From positions 1 through 5,441 of the forward strand of contig PWSG01000101.1 in assembly GCA_003564055.1 (NCBI GenBank): a stretch of DNA of 5,441 bases, given 5' to 3'. Below, one piece after another: positions 1 to 5,441 of this stretch. Each line of letters starts with the position of its first letter. The stretch's first letter is position 1. A program made the translations under genes and the position numbers. This DNA comes from Syntrophomonadaceae bacterium (lineage in GTDB: Bacteria; Bacillota; Dethiobacteria; DTU022). The notes under the pieces were generated by a model. The model had not been told where the DNA came from. It did no database searches and saw only the letters and a program-made list of their open reading frames with translations.

Positions 1-24
1 TCCCTGCGAGTTTGATAACACTAC

Positions 25-109
25 TTATTAGCTATTATAAACCAAACTCCTGCCTGCGGGAAATTTAAGTCGAAAACAGATACTGTTCCCTATAATTATT
101 TGCTATTAT
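25..109. repeat. Pair of AT-rich direct repeats upstream of rbr
   Basis: Two 14-base copies of TTATTWGCTATTAT lie at 25-38 and 96-109 and match at 13 of 14 positions. The second sits beside a TATAAT at 91-96. A separate 12-base exact repeat, GGGAAATTTAAG, occurs at 58-69 and 177-188. Two sites of this kind upstream of an oxidative-stress gene could be operators or alternative -10 regions. ATTATAA at 34-40 equals one half of the known PerR box, but the other half matches poorly, so PerR control is only a guess. Confidence 0.35.
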
Positions 110-112
110 GAA

Positions 113-202
113 AACATAGTCTCTATGGCGGTTACCCGAAAGCATGCCTGACTATGCAATCTTTCCCAAAGGTTTGGGGAAATTTAAGGCGGCTGCTTTT
201 TT
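113..202 (+). ncRNA. Candidate structured leader with T-run upstream of rbr
   Basis: This stretch is strongly self-complementary. CATAGTC (115-121) pairs with GACTATG (150-156). A hairpin forms from 162-169 with 174-181 around the loop AGGT. GCA/GCCT (142-149) can pair with AGGC (187-190) and TGC (194-196), immediately before six T residues (197-202), like an attenuator. The first and third helices cannot form together except as a pseudoknot, which would suit a switch. I do not recognise a known riboswitch family. A TATAAT at 91-96 could serve as a -10 element, but no good -35 lies at the right distance. The rest of 1-340 shows only AT-rich sequence, including an inverted repeat GAGTTTG (8-14) / CAAACTC (43-49) that may belong to whatever lies upstream. 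Confidence 0.35.
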
Positions 203-328
203 ATCTATAAAAAGGGCTGACGTAGATTAAAAGGTAAACAAAATAATTTTATAGCAGGTATTTGCAATAAAGCATCTAATAATACAGAAAAAGACTGGTG
301 GTACAAAAAGGTTAAAATAATAAAAAGT

Positions 329-334
329 AAGGAG
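329..334 (+). promoter_or_regulatory. Ribosome binding site of rbr
   Basis: AAGGAG ends 6 bases before ATG 341 and 9 bases before the adjacent in-frame ATG 344, so either ATG could be used. The choice changes the protein by one methionine. Confidence 0.8.
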
Positions 335-340
335 TGTTGG

Positions 341-916
341 ATGATGAGCTTAAAGGGAACAAAAACCGAAAAAAATATTTTAACAGCTTTTGCCGGAGAG
401 TCGCAGGCCCGTAATCGTTACACATATTTTGCCAGCCAGGCGAAAAAAGATGGTTTTGTGCAGATTTCGGCAGTATTTGAAGAAACTGCAAACCAGGAGA
501 AAGAACACGCGAAAAGGCTCTTTAAACTTTTAGAGGGCGGCGAAGTTGAAATTCAGGCTGCTTTTCCGGCCGGGGTTATCGGCAAAACGGTAGAAAACCT
601 GAAAGAAGCTGCCGGCGGCGAAAATTACGAATGGACAGATATGTACCCCGGTTTTGCCAAGGTTGCCCGAGAAGAAGGGTTTAATGAAATTGCCGAGATT
701 TTTGAGTCCATTGCCGTAGCTGAGAAACAGCATGAAAAGCGTTACCTGGGTTTGATGAATAACATCGAAAAGGGCACTGTTTTTAAGAAGGATAAATCGC
801 AGCGGTGGTTTTGCCGCAATTGTGGATATGTTCATGAAGGACAGGAGGCTCCTGATCTATGTCCCTCCTGTAACCATCCCCGGGACCATTTCGAAGTTAT
901 CTGTGAAAATTGGTAG
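341..916 (+). CDS. rbr: Rubrerythrin (di-iron peroxidase with C-terminal rubredoxin domain)
   Basis: Cytoplasmic non-haem iron protein that reduces hydrogen peroxide to water with electrons relayed from NAD(P)H through rubredoxin-type carriers, a main peroxide defence of anaerobes. The 191 residues match the usual length of classical rubrerythrin. Residues 1-145 form the ferritin-like four-helix domain, with likely di-iron ligands Glu20, Glu53 and His56 (EKEH), Glu94, Glu97, and Glu128 and His131 (EKQH). Residues 155-191 form a rubredoxin-like Fe(SCys)4 domain with paired CxxC motifs, Cys158/Cys161 and Cys174/Cys177. All expected ligands are present, so the protein should be active. The gene appears monocistronic: it has its own ribosome site and a strong terminator 10 bases after the stop. 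Peroxide- or iron-dependent control is usual for the family, but no convincing operator was found. Identity is secure; the physiological substrate is inferred from the family. Confidence 0.97.
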   Translation: MMSLKGTKTEKNILTAFAGESQARNRYTYFASQAKKDGFVQISAVFEETANQEKEHAKRLFKLLEGGEVEIQAAFPAGVIGKTVENLKEAAGGENYEWTDMYPGFAKVAREEGFNEIAEIFESIAVAEKQHEKRYLGLMNNIEKGTVFKKDKSQRWFCRNCGYVHEGQEAPDLCPSCNHPRDHFEVICENW

Positions 917-926
917 AAATAGCTGC

Positions 927-958
927 AGAACCCGGCTTGAATAACCGGGTTCTTTTTT
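927..958 (+). terminator. Intrinsic terminator after rbr
   Basis: A perfect 9-bp stem, AGAACCCGG (927-935) with CCGGGTTCT (945-953), closes a 9-base loop and runs into an unbroken T-run to 958. It starts 10 bases after the rbr stop, so rbr transcription should end here and the next gene needs its own promoter. Confidence 0.93.
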
Positions 959-991
959 ATCTGGAATAAGCTTGCTATACTTTAGGCGGCA

Positions 992-1019
992 TTGGCAGGC
1001 GAAAAAATTGATTTATAAG
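992..1019 (+). promoter_or_regulatory. Candidate sigma-70 promoter of the FAH-family gene
   Basis: TTGGCA (992-997) and TATAAG (1014-1019) are separated by 16 bases, close to the sigma-70/SigA consensus. Transcription would begin near 1026. That leaves ATG 1031 almost leaderless and without a ribosome site, but gives about 98 bases of leader before TTG 1124. The position just after the rbr terminator fits. Confidence 0.5.
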
Positions 1020-1111
1020 TAACTACTCGTATGCCCATTGTCCTTAGCTTAGCTGTGCCATGGGGAGGGTGGAACCGCCTCCTGTGGCTTACATTTAAAA
1101 AATATTTAGAA

Positions 1112-1116
1112 GAGGG
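1112..1116 (+). promoter_or_regulatory. Ribosome binding site that decides the TTG start at 1124
   Basis: GAGGG lies 7 bases before TTG 1124, the normal spacing. The in-frame ATG at 1031 has no purine-rich ribosome site upstream. Translation from TTG begins Met-Lys-Leu-Val-Arg-Phe, which resembles the usual N-terminus of bacterial FAH-family proteins. Confidence 0.75.
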
Positions 1117-1123
1117 TGTTTTT

Positions 1124-1900
1124 TTGAAGCTGGTTCGGTTTTATGAAAACCAGGTAGTCCGTTTTGGCAAGCTTGAAGGTAAAACTATTCTTGAACTTCA
1201 TAACCCCGGTTCTAACTGGGAAAGCAGTCAGCTGTCTGAAACCGGCAGGCAGTTTAAAGCTGATACAGTTAAGCTTCTTGCCCCCTGCCTGCCCTCTAAA
1301 GTTGTCTGCCTTGGTTTAAATTATCGCTCACATGCTGAAGAAATGAATTATGAGCTTCCTAAAAAACCAATTATATTTCTTAAACCATCGACCGCTGTAA
1401 TTGGAAGCGGCGAACAGATCAACTGCCCTCCACAAAGCAAGCGCGTTGATTATGAAGCTGAACTTGGCGTAGTTATTGGGAGGAAGACTTACCGGGTCAA
1501 GGCTGAAGAAGCTTTAAATTATGTGGCAGGCTATACATGTGCCAATGATGTTACTGCCCGCGATAAACAACCTAAAGAAGGCCAGTGGACCTATGCTAAA
1601 AGTTTCGATACTTTTTGTCCCCTCGGTCCTGTCATTGAAACGGGCATAAAAGACCCGGAAAAACTGATCGTCAGGGGTTATTTAAACGGCAAACTGGTCC
1701 AGGAGGCGCCAACATCCGATCATTATTTTAGCGTTGCTCAAATAATTGAATTTGTGTCCGGAAGCATGACTCTGCTTCCGGGTGATGTAATCATGACCGG
1801 AACCCCGTCAGGTATTGGTTCCCTGAAACCGGGTGATAGTTTTGTAGTAAATATAGAAGGTATCGGGTCTTTAATAAACACTGCTGTTTTACAGGTTTAA
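1124..1900 (+). CDS. Fumarylacetoacetate hydrolase (FAH) family protein
   Basis: Metal-dependent C-C bond hydrolase, decarboxylase or isomerase acting on small beta-keto or enol acids. Relatives include FAHD1-type acylpyruvase/oxaloacetate decarboxylase and 2-hydroxyhepta-2,4-diene-1,7-dioate isomerase. With the TTG start the protein has 258 residues, the usual size of the short bacterial family; the 31 codons back to ATG 1031 look non-homologous. In TTG numbering, a short N-terminal domain covers about 1-55. The catalytic domain then shows NYxxHxxE (His70, Glu73), the metal ligands ExE (Glu111, Glu113) in DYEAELG, the NDVTARD segment with Asp142, Lys159 in the KSFD segment, and the GTPSG loop at 226-230. 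The active site looks complete. No neighbouring gene belongs to an aromatic catabolic pathway, so the substrate cannot be assigned; oxaloacetate or an acylpyruvate is an inference. No clear terminator follows. Confidence 0.92.
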   Translation: MKLVRFYENQVVRFGKLEGKTILELHNPGSNWESSQLSETGRQFKADTVKLLAPCLPSKVVCLGLNYRSHAEEMNYELPKKPIIFLKPSTAVIGSGEQINCPPQSKRVDYEAELGVVIGRKTYRVKAEEALNYVAGYTCANDVTARDKQPKEGQWTYAKSFDTFCPLGPVIETGIKDPEKLIVRGYLNGKLVQEAPTSDHYFSVAQIIEFVSGSMTLLPGDVIMTGTPSGIGSLKPGDSFVVNIEGIGSLINTAVLQV

Positions 1901-1950
1901 AAAATAATCTGCCGGGAAATAAAAAATACAAATTTTAATGAAAAATGGTG

Positions 1951-1979
1951 TTGTCATTAATCGATTGATGTTATATAAT
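1951..1979 (+). promoter_or_regulatory. Sigma-70 promoter of the trkA-trkH-holA unit
   Basis: TTGTCA (1951-1956) and a perfect TATAAT (1974-1979) are spaced by 17 bases, the optimum. Transcription would start near 1986, just upstream of the structured leader and about 180 bases before trkA. It is the best promoter in the window. Confidence 0.85.
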
Positions 1980-1985
1980 AAAAGC

Positions 1986-2142
1986 AGTTTAAAAGACCGC
2001 CCAAGGCAGGCTTTTCTTAAAATGGACATGTCGGGGTATAGCCTCCACGCCAGGAGGAAATTGCCGGGGTTGCGGTCAAAAATAGATTTGTATTTAAATT
2101 TTTCTCCCTGATGAGGCAGCGTAGCCGCTGTCTCTTTTTTTT
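1986..2142 (+). ncRNA. Candidate riboswitch-like leader of trkA-trkH, ligand unknown
   Basis: The leader begins at the predicted start site. A closing stem GACCGC (1995-2000) / GCGGTC (2072-2077) continues through CC (2001-2002) / GG (2068-2069) and GGCA (2005-2008) / TGCC (2062-2065), with small bulges. Inside are a weak TTTT/AAAA hairpin (2012-2022), the palindrome GACATGTC (2025-2032), and a hairpin CCTCC (2042-2046) / GGAGG (2053-2057) with loop ACGCCA. The motif CGGGGT occurs at 2032-2037 and 2065-2070. GGAGGAAA (2053-2060) can alternatively pair with TTTTCTCC (2100-2107), which would break the domain. An intrinsic terminator follows before the trkA ribosome site. A compact domain plus terminator is typical of a transcription-controlling riboswitch. 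I could not match it to ydaO/yuaA, M-box, cobalamin, TPP, SAM or c-di-GMP patterns from memory. Na+-, K+- or c-di-AMP-related sensing is inferred only from the genes controlled. Confidence 0.6.
2113..2142 (+). terminator. Intrinsic terminator within the trkA leader (attenuator)
   Basis: GAGGCAGCG (2113-2121) pairs with CGCTGTCTC (2126-2134), nine pairs with one G-T wobble, around the loop TAGC, followed by eight T residues (2135-2142). It lies downstream of the promoter and only 4 bases before the trkA ribosome site. It must therefore be conditionally bypassed for trkA to be expressed. Confidence 0.9.
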
Positions 2143-2146
2143 CCTG

Positions 2147-2154
2147 AAAGGAGG
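2147..2154 (+). promoter_or_regulatory. Ribosome binding site of trkA
   Basis: AAAGGAGG is a full-strength Shine-Dalgarno sequence. Its 12-base gap to ATG 2167 is a little long, though a shifted pairing at GAGGGG (2151-2156) would give normal spacing. It lies just beyond the attenuator T-run and so is present only in read-through transcripts. Confidence 0.75.
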
Positions 2155-2166
2155 GGTGCTTATAAA

Positions 2167-3573
2167 ATGCGTATCATTATTGTTGGTGGTGGCGGGGTAG
2201 GCTATGAGCTGGCCCGCAGCCTTTCAGAAAAAGCCCAGGATGTTGTTGTAATAGAGAAAAATGAGGTCAAGGCCAGGCGCTTTAAAGAAGCGCTCGATGT
2301 TATGGTTATTGAAAAAAATGGAGCTAACGCCGCTGTCCTGGAAGAGGCTGAGATAAAAAATGCAGATATGATGATTGCTGTTACCCAGGTTGACGAGGTA
2401 AACATTATTGCCTGTATGCTGGCAAAACAATATGATGTTCCGATTACAGTTTGCAGGATCCGCAATTCAGGATTCGCGGAAGATTCTTCAGTTTTAACCC
2501 CCAAACAACTTGGTATCGATATTGTAATTAACCCCGAGCGGGTTGCCGCTATGGAAATATCTAAAATGCTGCATTTTCCAGAAGCAGCGGAAGTGGAATA
2601 TTTCAACCGCGGTAAAGTTATGATGCTTGGAGTAGTAGTCACTCCGGATGCGGATATAATTGGAGTGCCGCTTGTAAAATTACCAATGAAAACCGATGCT
2701 ATCATTGTTGGTATAAGTAAACCTGAAGGCAAATTCATCGTTCCCGGCGGTGATGATGTAATCCAGCCCGGCGATAAAATTTATTTGTTGGGTAAAGCAA
2801 GCACCTTAAAAGATATTAGCTCCCTGCTGCACCACGAAACAACCAGGATAAGCCAGGTAAGTATACTTGGCGGGGGGATGATCGGCCGTCAGCTTGCCCG
2901 CTTGTTGGAAAATAGCAAGCAGCAGTTTACTGTTAAGCTGATTGAAAAAAACGCAGAGCGCTGTGAAGAGTTGTGCCATGATCTGAATAAAACTTTAGTT
3001 GTCCAGGGCGACGCTACCGAGATTGCCATGCTTAAGGAAGAAGATACCGACTGGGCAGACGCGGTTATTGCGGTAACGGGAGACGATCGTAACAATATCG
3101 TGGCAGCGCTTTTGTCTAGGCAATTTGGAGTTAATAAAATAATATGTGAAGTAATGAAGCCTCAATACGTGCCCGTATACAAAACTTTGGGCATAGACAG
3201 CCTTATTAACCCCCGCCTGCTGGCAGCAGCCCAGATTATAAGGTTAATTCACAAGGAAAAAGTTGTTGCCCTTTCGATCTTGCAGGATGAAAAAGCGGAA
3301 ATTATTGAAATAGTACTGCCTGAAACGGCTAAAGCAGCTAATAAAAAAATTGCTGATGCCGGTCTGCCGCACGGTATGTTGATCGGTTCTATAGTGCGTA
3401 ATGATGAAGTCATCATCCCCAATGGCAGTACGCAATTGCTGCCCGGGGATCACCTTGTTATATTTGCTGTGCCGAAAGTAAGCGTTAAACTTGATCGCTA
3501 CTTTGCCAGTGCAGCAGGGAAAGAAGAGAGGGAGCATCTTCGCAATAAGTTAACTAATATTGAGAAAGAGTGA
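2167..3573 (+). CDS. trkA: Trk potassium uptake system, NAD-binding regulatory protein TrkA
   Basis: Cytoplasmic gating subunit that assembles as a ring under TrkH and couples nucleotide binding to K+ flux. The 468 residues have the duplicated architecture of TrkA: RCK_N (about 1-125), RCK_C (about 145-215), a second RCK_N (about 229-350) and a second RCK_C (about 370-440), then a charged tail. Both Rossmann folds carry GxGxxG (Gly7/Gly9/Gly12 and Gly235/Gly237/Gly240) and an acidic residue ending beta-2 (Glu30, Glu260). The second half keeps the canonical GDAT (281-284). The first half has Lys50-Asn51-Gly52 where a Gly-(Asn/His)-Gly type motif is usual, so nucleotide binding there may differ. 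trkH follows 54 bases later and control is probably set by the terminator-containing leader. In other Firmicutes, RCK_C domains of K+ transporters can bind c-di-AMP; that is not shown here. Confidence 0.95.
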   Translation: MRIIIVGGGGVGYELARSLSEKAQDVVVIEKNEVKARRFKEALDVMVIEKNGANAAVLEEAEIKNADMMIAVTQVDEVNIIACMLAKQYDVPITVCRIRNSGFAEDSSVLTPKQLGIDIVINPERVAAMEISKMLHFPEAAEVEYFNRGKVMMLGVVVTPDADIIGVPLVKLPMKTDAIIVGISKPEGKFIVPGGDDVIQPGDKIYLLGKASTLKDISSLLHHETTRISQVSILGGGMIGRQLARLLENSKQQFTVKLIEKNAERCEELCHDLNKTLVVQGDATEIAMLKEEDTDWADAVIAVTGDDRNNIVAALLSRQFGVNKIICEVMKPQYVPVYKTLGIDSLINPRLLAAAQIIRLIHKEKVVALSILQDEKAEIIEIVLPETAKAANKKIADAGLPHGMLIGSIVRNDEVIIPNGSTQLLPGDHLVIFAVPKVSVKLDRYFASAAGKEEREHLRNKLTNIEKE

Positions 3574-3590
3574 TTGCCTCTTAGTTAAAA

Positions 3591-3611
3591 CTGCTAAGCA
3601 CCCTTAAGCAG
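3591..3611 (+). other. Intercistronic hairpin between trkA and trkH
   Basis: CTGCTAAG (3591-3598) pairs with CTT-A-AGCAG (3603-3611), eight pairs with one bulged A, around the loop CACC. No T-run follows, so it is not a terminator. It ends three bases before the trkH ribosome site GGGAGG (3615-3620) and could affect mRNA processing or trkH translation. Confidence 0.45.
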
Positions 3612-3627
3612 ACAGGGAGGTTAGCCT

Positions 3628-5103
3628 GTGCGCAAAATTCGCATCTTTTACCTGGTCGGCATAATGCTCCTTTTCTTAGCCCTGGCAATGTTCCTGTCAT
3701 CTCTCTGGTCATTCAGCCAGCAGGGTCCTGACCGGCTTGCTTTCTTAACGGCAATCTTGATTACCTCTGCCGCCGGCGGTTTTATTTACTGGTTCTTTTC
3801 TCCTTCAAAAGGAAGAGAGCTAAGTATTGTCGAAAACTTTACCCTTGTTACAATAGCCTGGTTTGCAGCCGGCATATTTGGTGCATTGCCCTATCATTTT
3901 TATGGTGTTTTTGATGGAAACTATCTGCATGCATTTTTTGAATCTGTGTCGGGTTTTACTACCACCGGCGCTACCCTTATTGAAGATATAGAAGTTTTAC
4001 CCCGTGGGATATTACTCTGGCGAAGCTTTACCCAGTGGCTGGGAGGAATGGGAATTATTGTCCTGTTTTTGGCTATCTTGCCCCGGTTCGGGTTTCGCAG
4101 TATGACCATGTTCAAAGCCGAATTGCCAGGTCCGGTGGCTGAAAGAGTTGTGCCGCGGGTTGTCGAAACAGCGCGCCGTCTCTGGCTTATTTACGTAGTT
4201 TTAACTCTTGCCCAGATGCTGCTTTTAATGTTCAGCGGGCTTAGTTTTTATGACTCCCTGTGCCATGCTTTTACAACTATGCCCACAGGTGGTTTTTCCA
4301 CATACAATGCCAGTATTGCCGCCTTTAACAATCCTATGGCTGAAATTGTGATTATTCTTTTTATGCTTTTTGCGGGGATAAACTTTGCTCTCTACTTTCG
4401 CCTTATTCGCGGTGATTATAATATATATAAAAACCCCGAACTGCGTTTTTACCTGGTAATAATAGCAGCCGGGATCATCCTGGTCACCATCAATACCTAT
4501 GATTTCTCGGAAGGGGGCTTTTTCACAGCCCTGCGCCAGAGCGCGTTCCAGGTAATTTCCATAACGACTACTACAGGTTACGCTACGGCTGATTTCAATG
4601 CCTGGCCGAGCTTTTCCCGTCTTTTTTTACTGCTGCTGATGTTTTTTGGCGCCTGTGGTGGTTCAACAGGGGGTTCTATGAAACAGATACGCTGGCTGTT
4701 GATGATTAAGTACGCACTGCGTGAAATTCGCCAGGTTATTCATCCTTCGGCGATATCTTCAGTAAAACTGGGCGAACACCATGTTAGCGACGAAGTTCTC
4801 CGCCCTGTTATGGCTTTTGGATTTATTTATGTTACATTAACCGCACTGGCTACCCTGGCCCTGGCTTTCATGGGACTTGATTTTGATACTGCTTTTTCTG
4901 CAGTAGCGGCAACAATTGGCAATGTCGGTCCCGGCCTTGGCGGTGTAGGTCCTCTGGAAACCTACATGAATATTCCGCCTGCCGGGCAAATGCTTTTAAC
5001 CGTGATGATGGTTGTTGGTCGCCTTGAAATCTACACTGTTTTAATTATATTTTTACCTGAATCAAGGCTACTCTGGTCAAGAAATATTAAAAGGAAGGGC
5101 TAA
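3628..5103 (+). CDS. trkH: Trk potassium uptake system, membrane subunit TrkH
   Basis: Integral membrane K+-translocating subunit of the Trk system, partner of TrkA. Translation starts at GTG with GGGAGG 7 bases upstream. The 491 residues are typical of TrkH and longer than most KtrB proteins. The four pore-loop repeats are visible by their filter segments: TTTGAT (111-116), MPTGGF (218-223), TTTGY (314-318) and GNVGPG (431-436). The glycine-rich stretch 341-350 (GACGGSTGGS) corresponds to the intramembrane gating loop of the third repeat, followed by a basic segment. GRLE (464-467) lies in the last membrane-helix region. Hydrophobic helices run throughout, beginning at residues 6-27. No pore element is missing. 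K+ uptake is secure from the family; whether it is coupled to H+ or Na+ cannot be told. Its stop lies five bases before the holA start, implying co-transcription. Confidence 0.96.
   Translation: MRKIRIFYLVGIMLLFLALAMFLSSLWSFSQQGPDRLAFLTAILITSAAGGFIYWFFSPSKGRELSIVENFTLVTIAWFAAGIFGALPYHFYGVFDGNYLHAFFESVSGFTTTGATLIEDIEVLPRGILLWRSFTQWLGGMGIIVLFLAILPRFGFRSMTMFKAELPGPVAERVVPRVVETARRLWLIYVVLTLAQMLLLMFSGLSFYDSLCHAFTTMPTGGFSTYNASIAAFNNPMAEIVIILFMLFAGINFALYFRLIRGDYNIYKNPELRFYLVIIAAGIILVTINTYDFSEGGFFTALRQSAFQVISITTTTGYATADFNAWPSFSRLFLLLLMFFGACGGSTGGSMKQIRWLLMIKYALREIRQVIHPSAISSVKLGEHHVSDEVLRPVMAFGFIYVTLTALATLALAFMGLDFDTAFSAVAATIGNVGPGLGGVGPLETYMNIPPAGQMLLTVMMVVGRLEIYTVLIIFLPESRLLWSRNIKRKG
5091..5099 (+). 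promoter_or_regulatory. Ribosome binding site of holA inside the trkH 3' end
   Basis: AAGGAAGGG lies within the last codons of trkH, 9 bases before GTG 5109. Because the site is read by ribosomes finishing trkH, translation of the two genes may be coupled. Confidence 0.75.
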
Positions 5104-5108
5104 TCCCT

Positions 5109-5441
5109 GTGCTCTCTTATCAGGCTTTGATTAACCAGGTTAATAAGGGCAGTTTTGCACCGGTCTATCTTTTTTTTGGTGAGGAGAAATATTTGCAGGA
5201 AGAGCTTACTGACAAGGTGGCTGTAACTTTTCTCGAAGAGGATAGCGAATATGGCCGGGAAAAACTGGGCGGAAACTCTTTTAGCCTTGAAGAATTGCTG
5301 GCCAGGCTTGGGCAACCGGATTTATTTGCCAGGCGTCGTCTCTTAATTGTAGATAACCCTTCTTATCTTGTTTCGACCGGTAAAGCGGAAGAAAATAATC
5401 AATCCGAAAATGAAAATCCTGCGCCTGAGCACGAAAAGTCA
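5109..5441 (+). CDS. holA: DNA polymerase III delta subunit (HolA), N-terminal part, cut by window edge
   Basis: The delta subunit is the clamp-loader component that opens the beta sliding clamp in the replisome. Only the first 111 codons are present; the frame is open to the window end. The start is GTG with a good ribosome site. The family N-terminus is recognisable: residues 14-29 (Gly-Ser-Phe-Ala-Pro-Val-Tyr then Phe-Phe-Gly-Glu-Glu) match the usual APVY-L-GEE segment, and residues 59-83 (SLEELLARL, then a PDLF and RRRLLIVDN segment) match the central strand region of domain I. After this comes a hydrophilic stretch, residues 90-111, rich in Glu, Asn and Ser, where a compact helix is more usual. 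The assignment rests on pattern recognition of the N-terminal domain and is good but not complete. It appears to be the third gene of the trkA-trkH transcript. Confidence 0.88.
   Translation, partial: MLSYQALINQVNKGSFAPVYLFFGEEKYLQEELTDKVAVTFLEEDSEYGREKLGGNSFSLEELLARLGQPDLFARRRLLIVDNPSYLVSTGKAEENNQSENENPAPEHEKS

Noticed and set aside
25..40. PerR box upstream of rbr
   Set aside because: Only one half (ATTATAA, 34-40) matches; the other half agrees at few positions, too weak to annotate as an operator.
3..65. Possible tail of an upstream gene at the window start
   Set aside because: One forward frame is open until a TAA near 65, but about 20 codons in AT-rich sequence is expected by chance and the translation resembles nothing recognisable.
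530..835. 101-codon minus-strand open frame inside rbr
   Set aside because: Shadow of the rubrerythrin coding sequence; the sense protein has every metal ligand of its family.
1986..2142. ydaO/yuaA c-di-AMP riboswitch before trkA
   Set aside because: This was the first expectation for a K+ transporter in Firmicutes, but the conserved segments I recall for that class are not visible in the leader. A covariance-model search would settle it.
2202..2738. 178-codon open frame on the minus strand opposite trkA
   Set aside because: It lies wholly inside trkA, is rich in Ser/Thr/Ile typical of antisense translation, has no ribosome site or family resemblance, and trkA is unmistakable.
5100..5315. 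71-codon minus-strand open frame over the holA start
   Set aside because: It overlaps the recognisable HolA N-terminus in antisense and shows no family features of its own.

Overview
The window looks like chromosome of an anaerobic, low-to-moderate-GC Firmicute, probably in the Clostridia. The grounds are rubrerythrin, strong purine-rich Shine-Dalgarno sites, frequent GTG and TTG starts, compact intrinsic terminators, and the TrkA/TrkH and HolA families present. The genus cannot be told from the sequence. All genes lie on the + strand. No mobile element, CRISPR array, tRNA or rRNA is visible.

Layout. Bases 1-340 hold no gene. They carry AT-rich direct repeats and a self-complementary segment (about 113-202) ending in a T-run, possibly an attenuating leader. 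Next is a complete rubrerythrin gene (rbr, 341-916) closed by a strong terminator (927-958). A separate promoter (992-1019) serves a fumarylacetoacetate-hydrolase-family enzyme, whose best start is TTG at 1124 rather than the upstream ATG at 1031. A near-consensus sigma-70 promoter (1951-1979) then begins the third unit. It comprises a folded leader (about 1986-2142) with an aptamer-like domain and a textbook intrinsic terminator just before the ribosome binding site, then trkA (2167-3573), trkH (GTG start, 3628-5103) and the first 111 codons of holA (GTG start, 5109 to the window edge).

How it fits together. TrkH is the membrane K+ translocating subunit and TrkA its cytoplasmic nucleotide-binding regulator, so together they form a Trk potassium uptake system. 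The terminator between promoter and trkA implies that expression of the operon is decided in the leader. This riboswitch-like arrangement is the most interesting feature here, and its ligand is unknown. It lacks the parts of the c-di-AMP (ydaO/yuaA) riboswitch that I could recall. holA starts five bases after trkH ends, so a replication clamp-loader gene appears to be co-transcribed with K+ transport. Rubrerythrin is an independent peroxide-defence gene, and the FAH-family enzyme is an independent metabolic gene.
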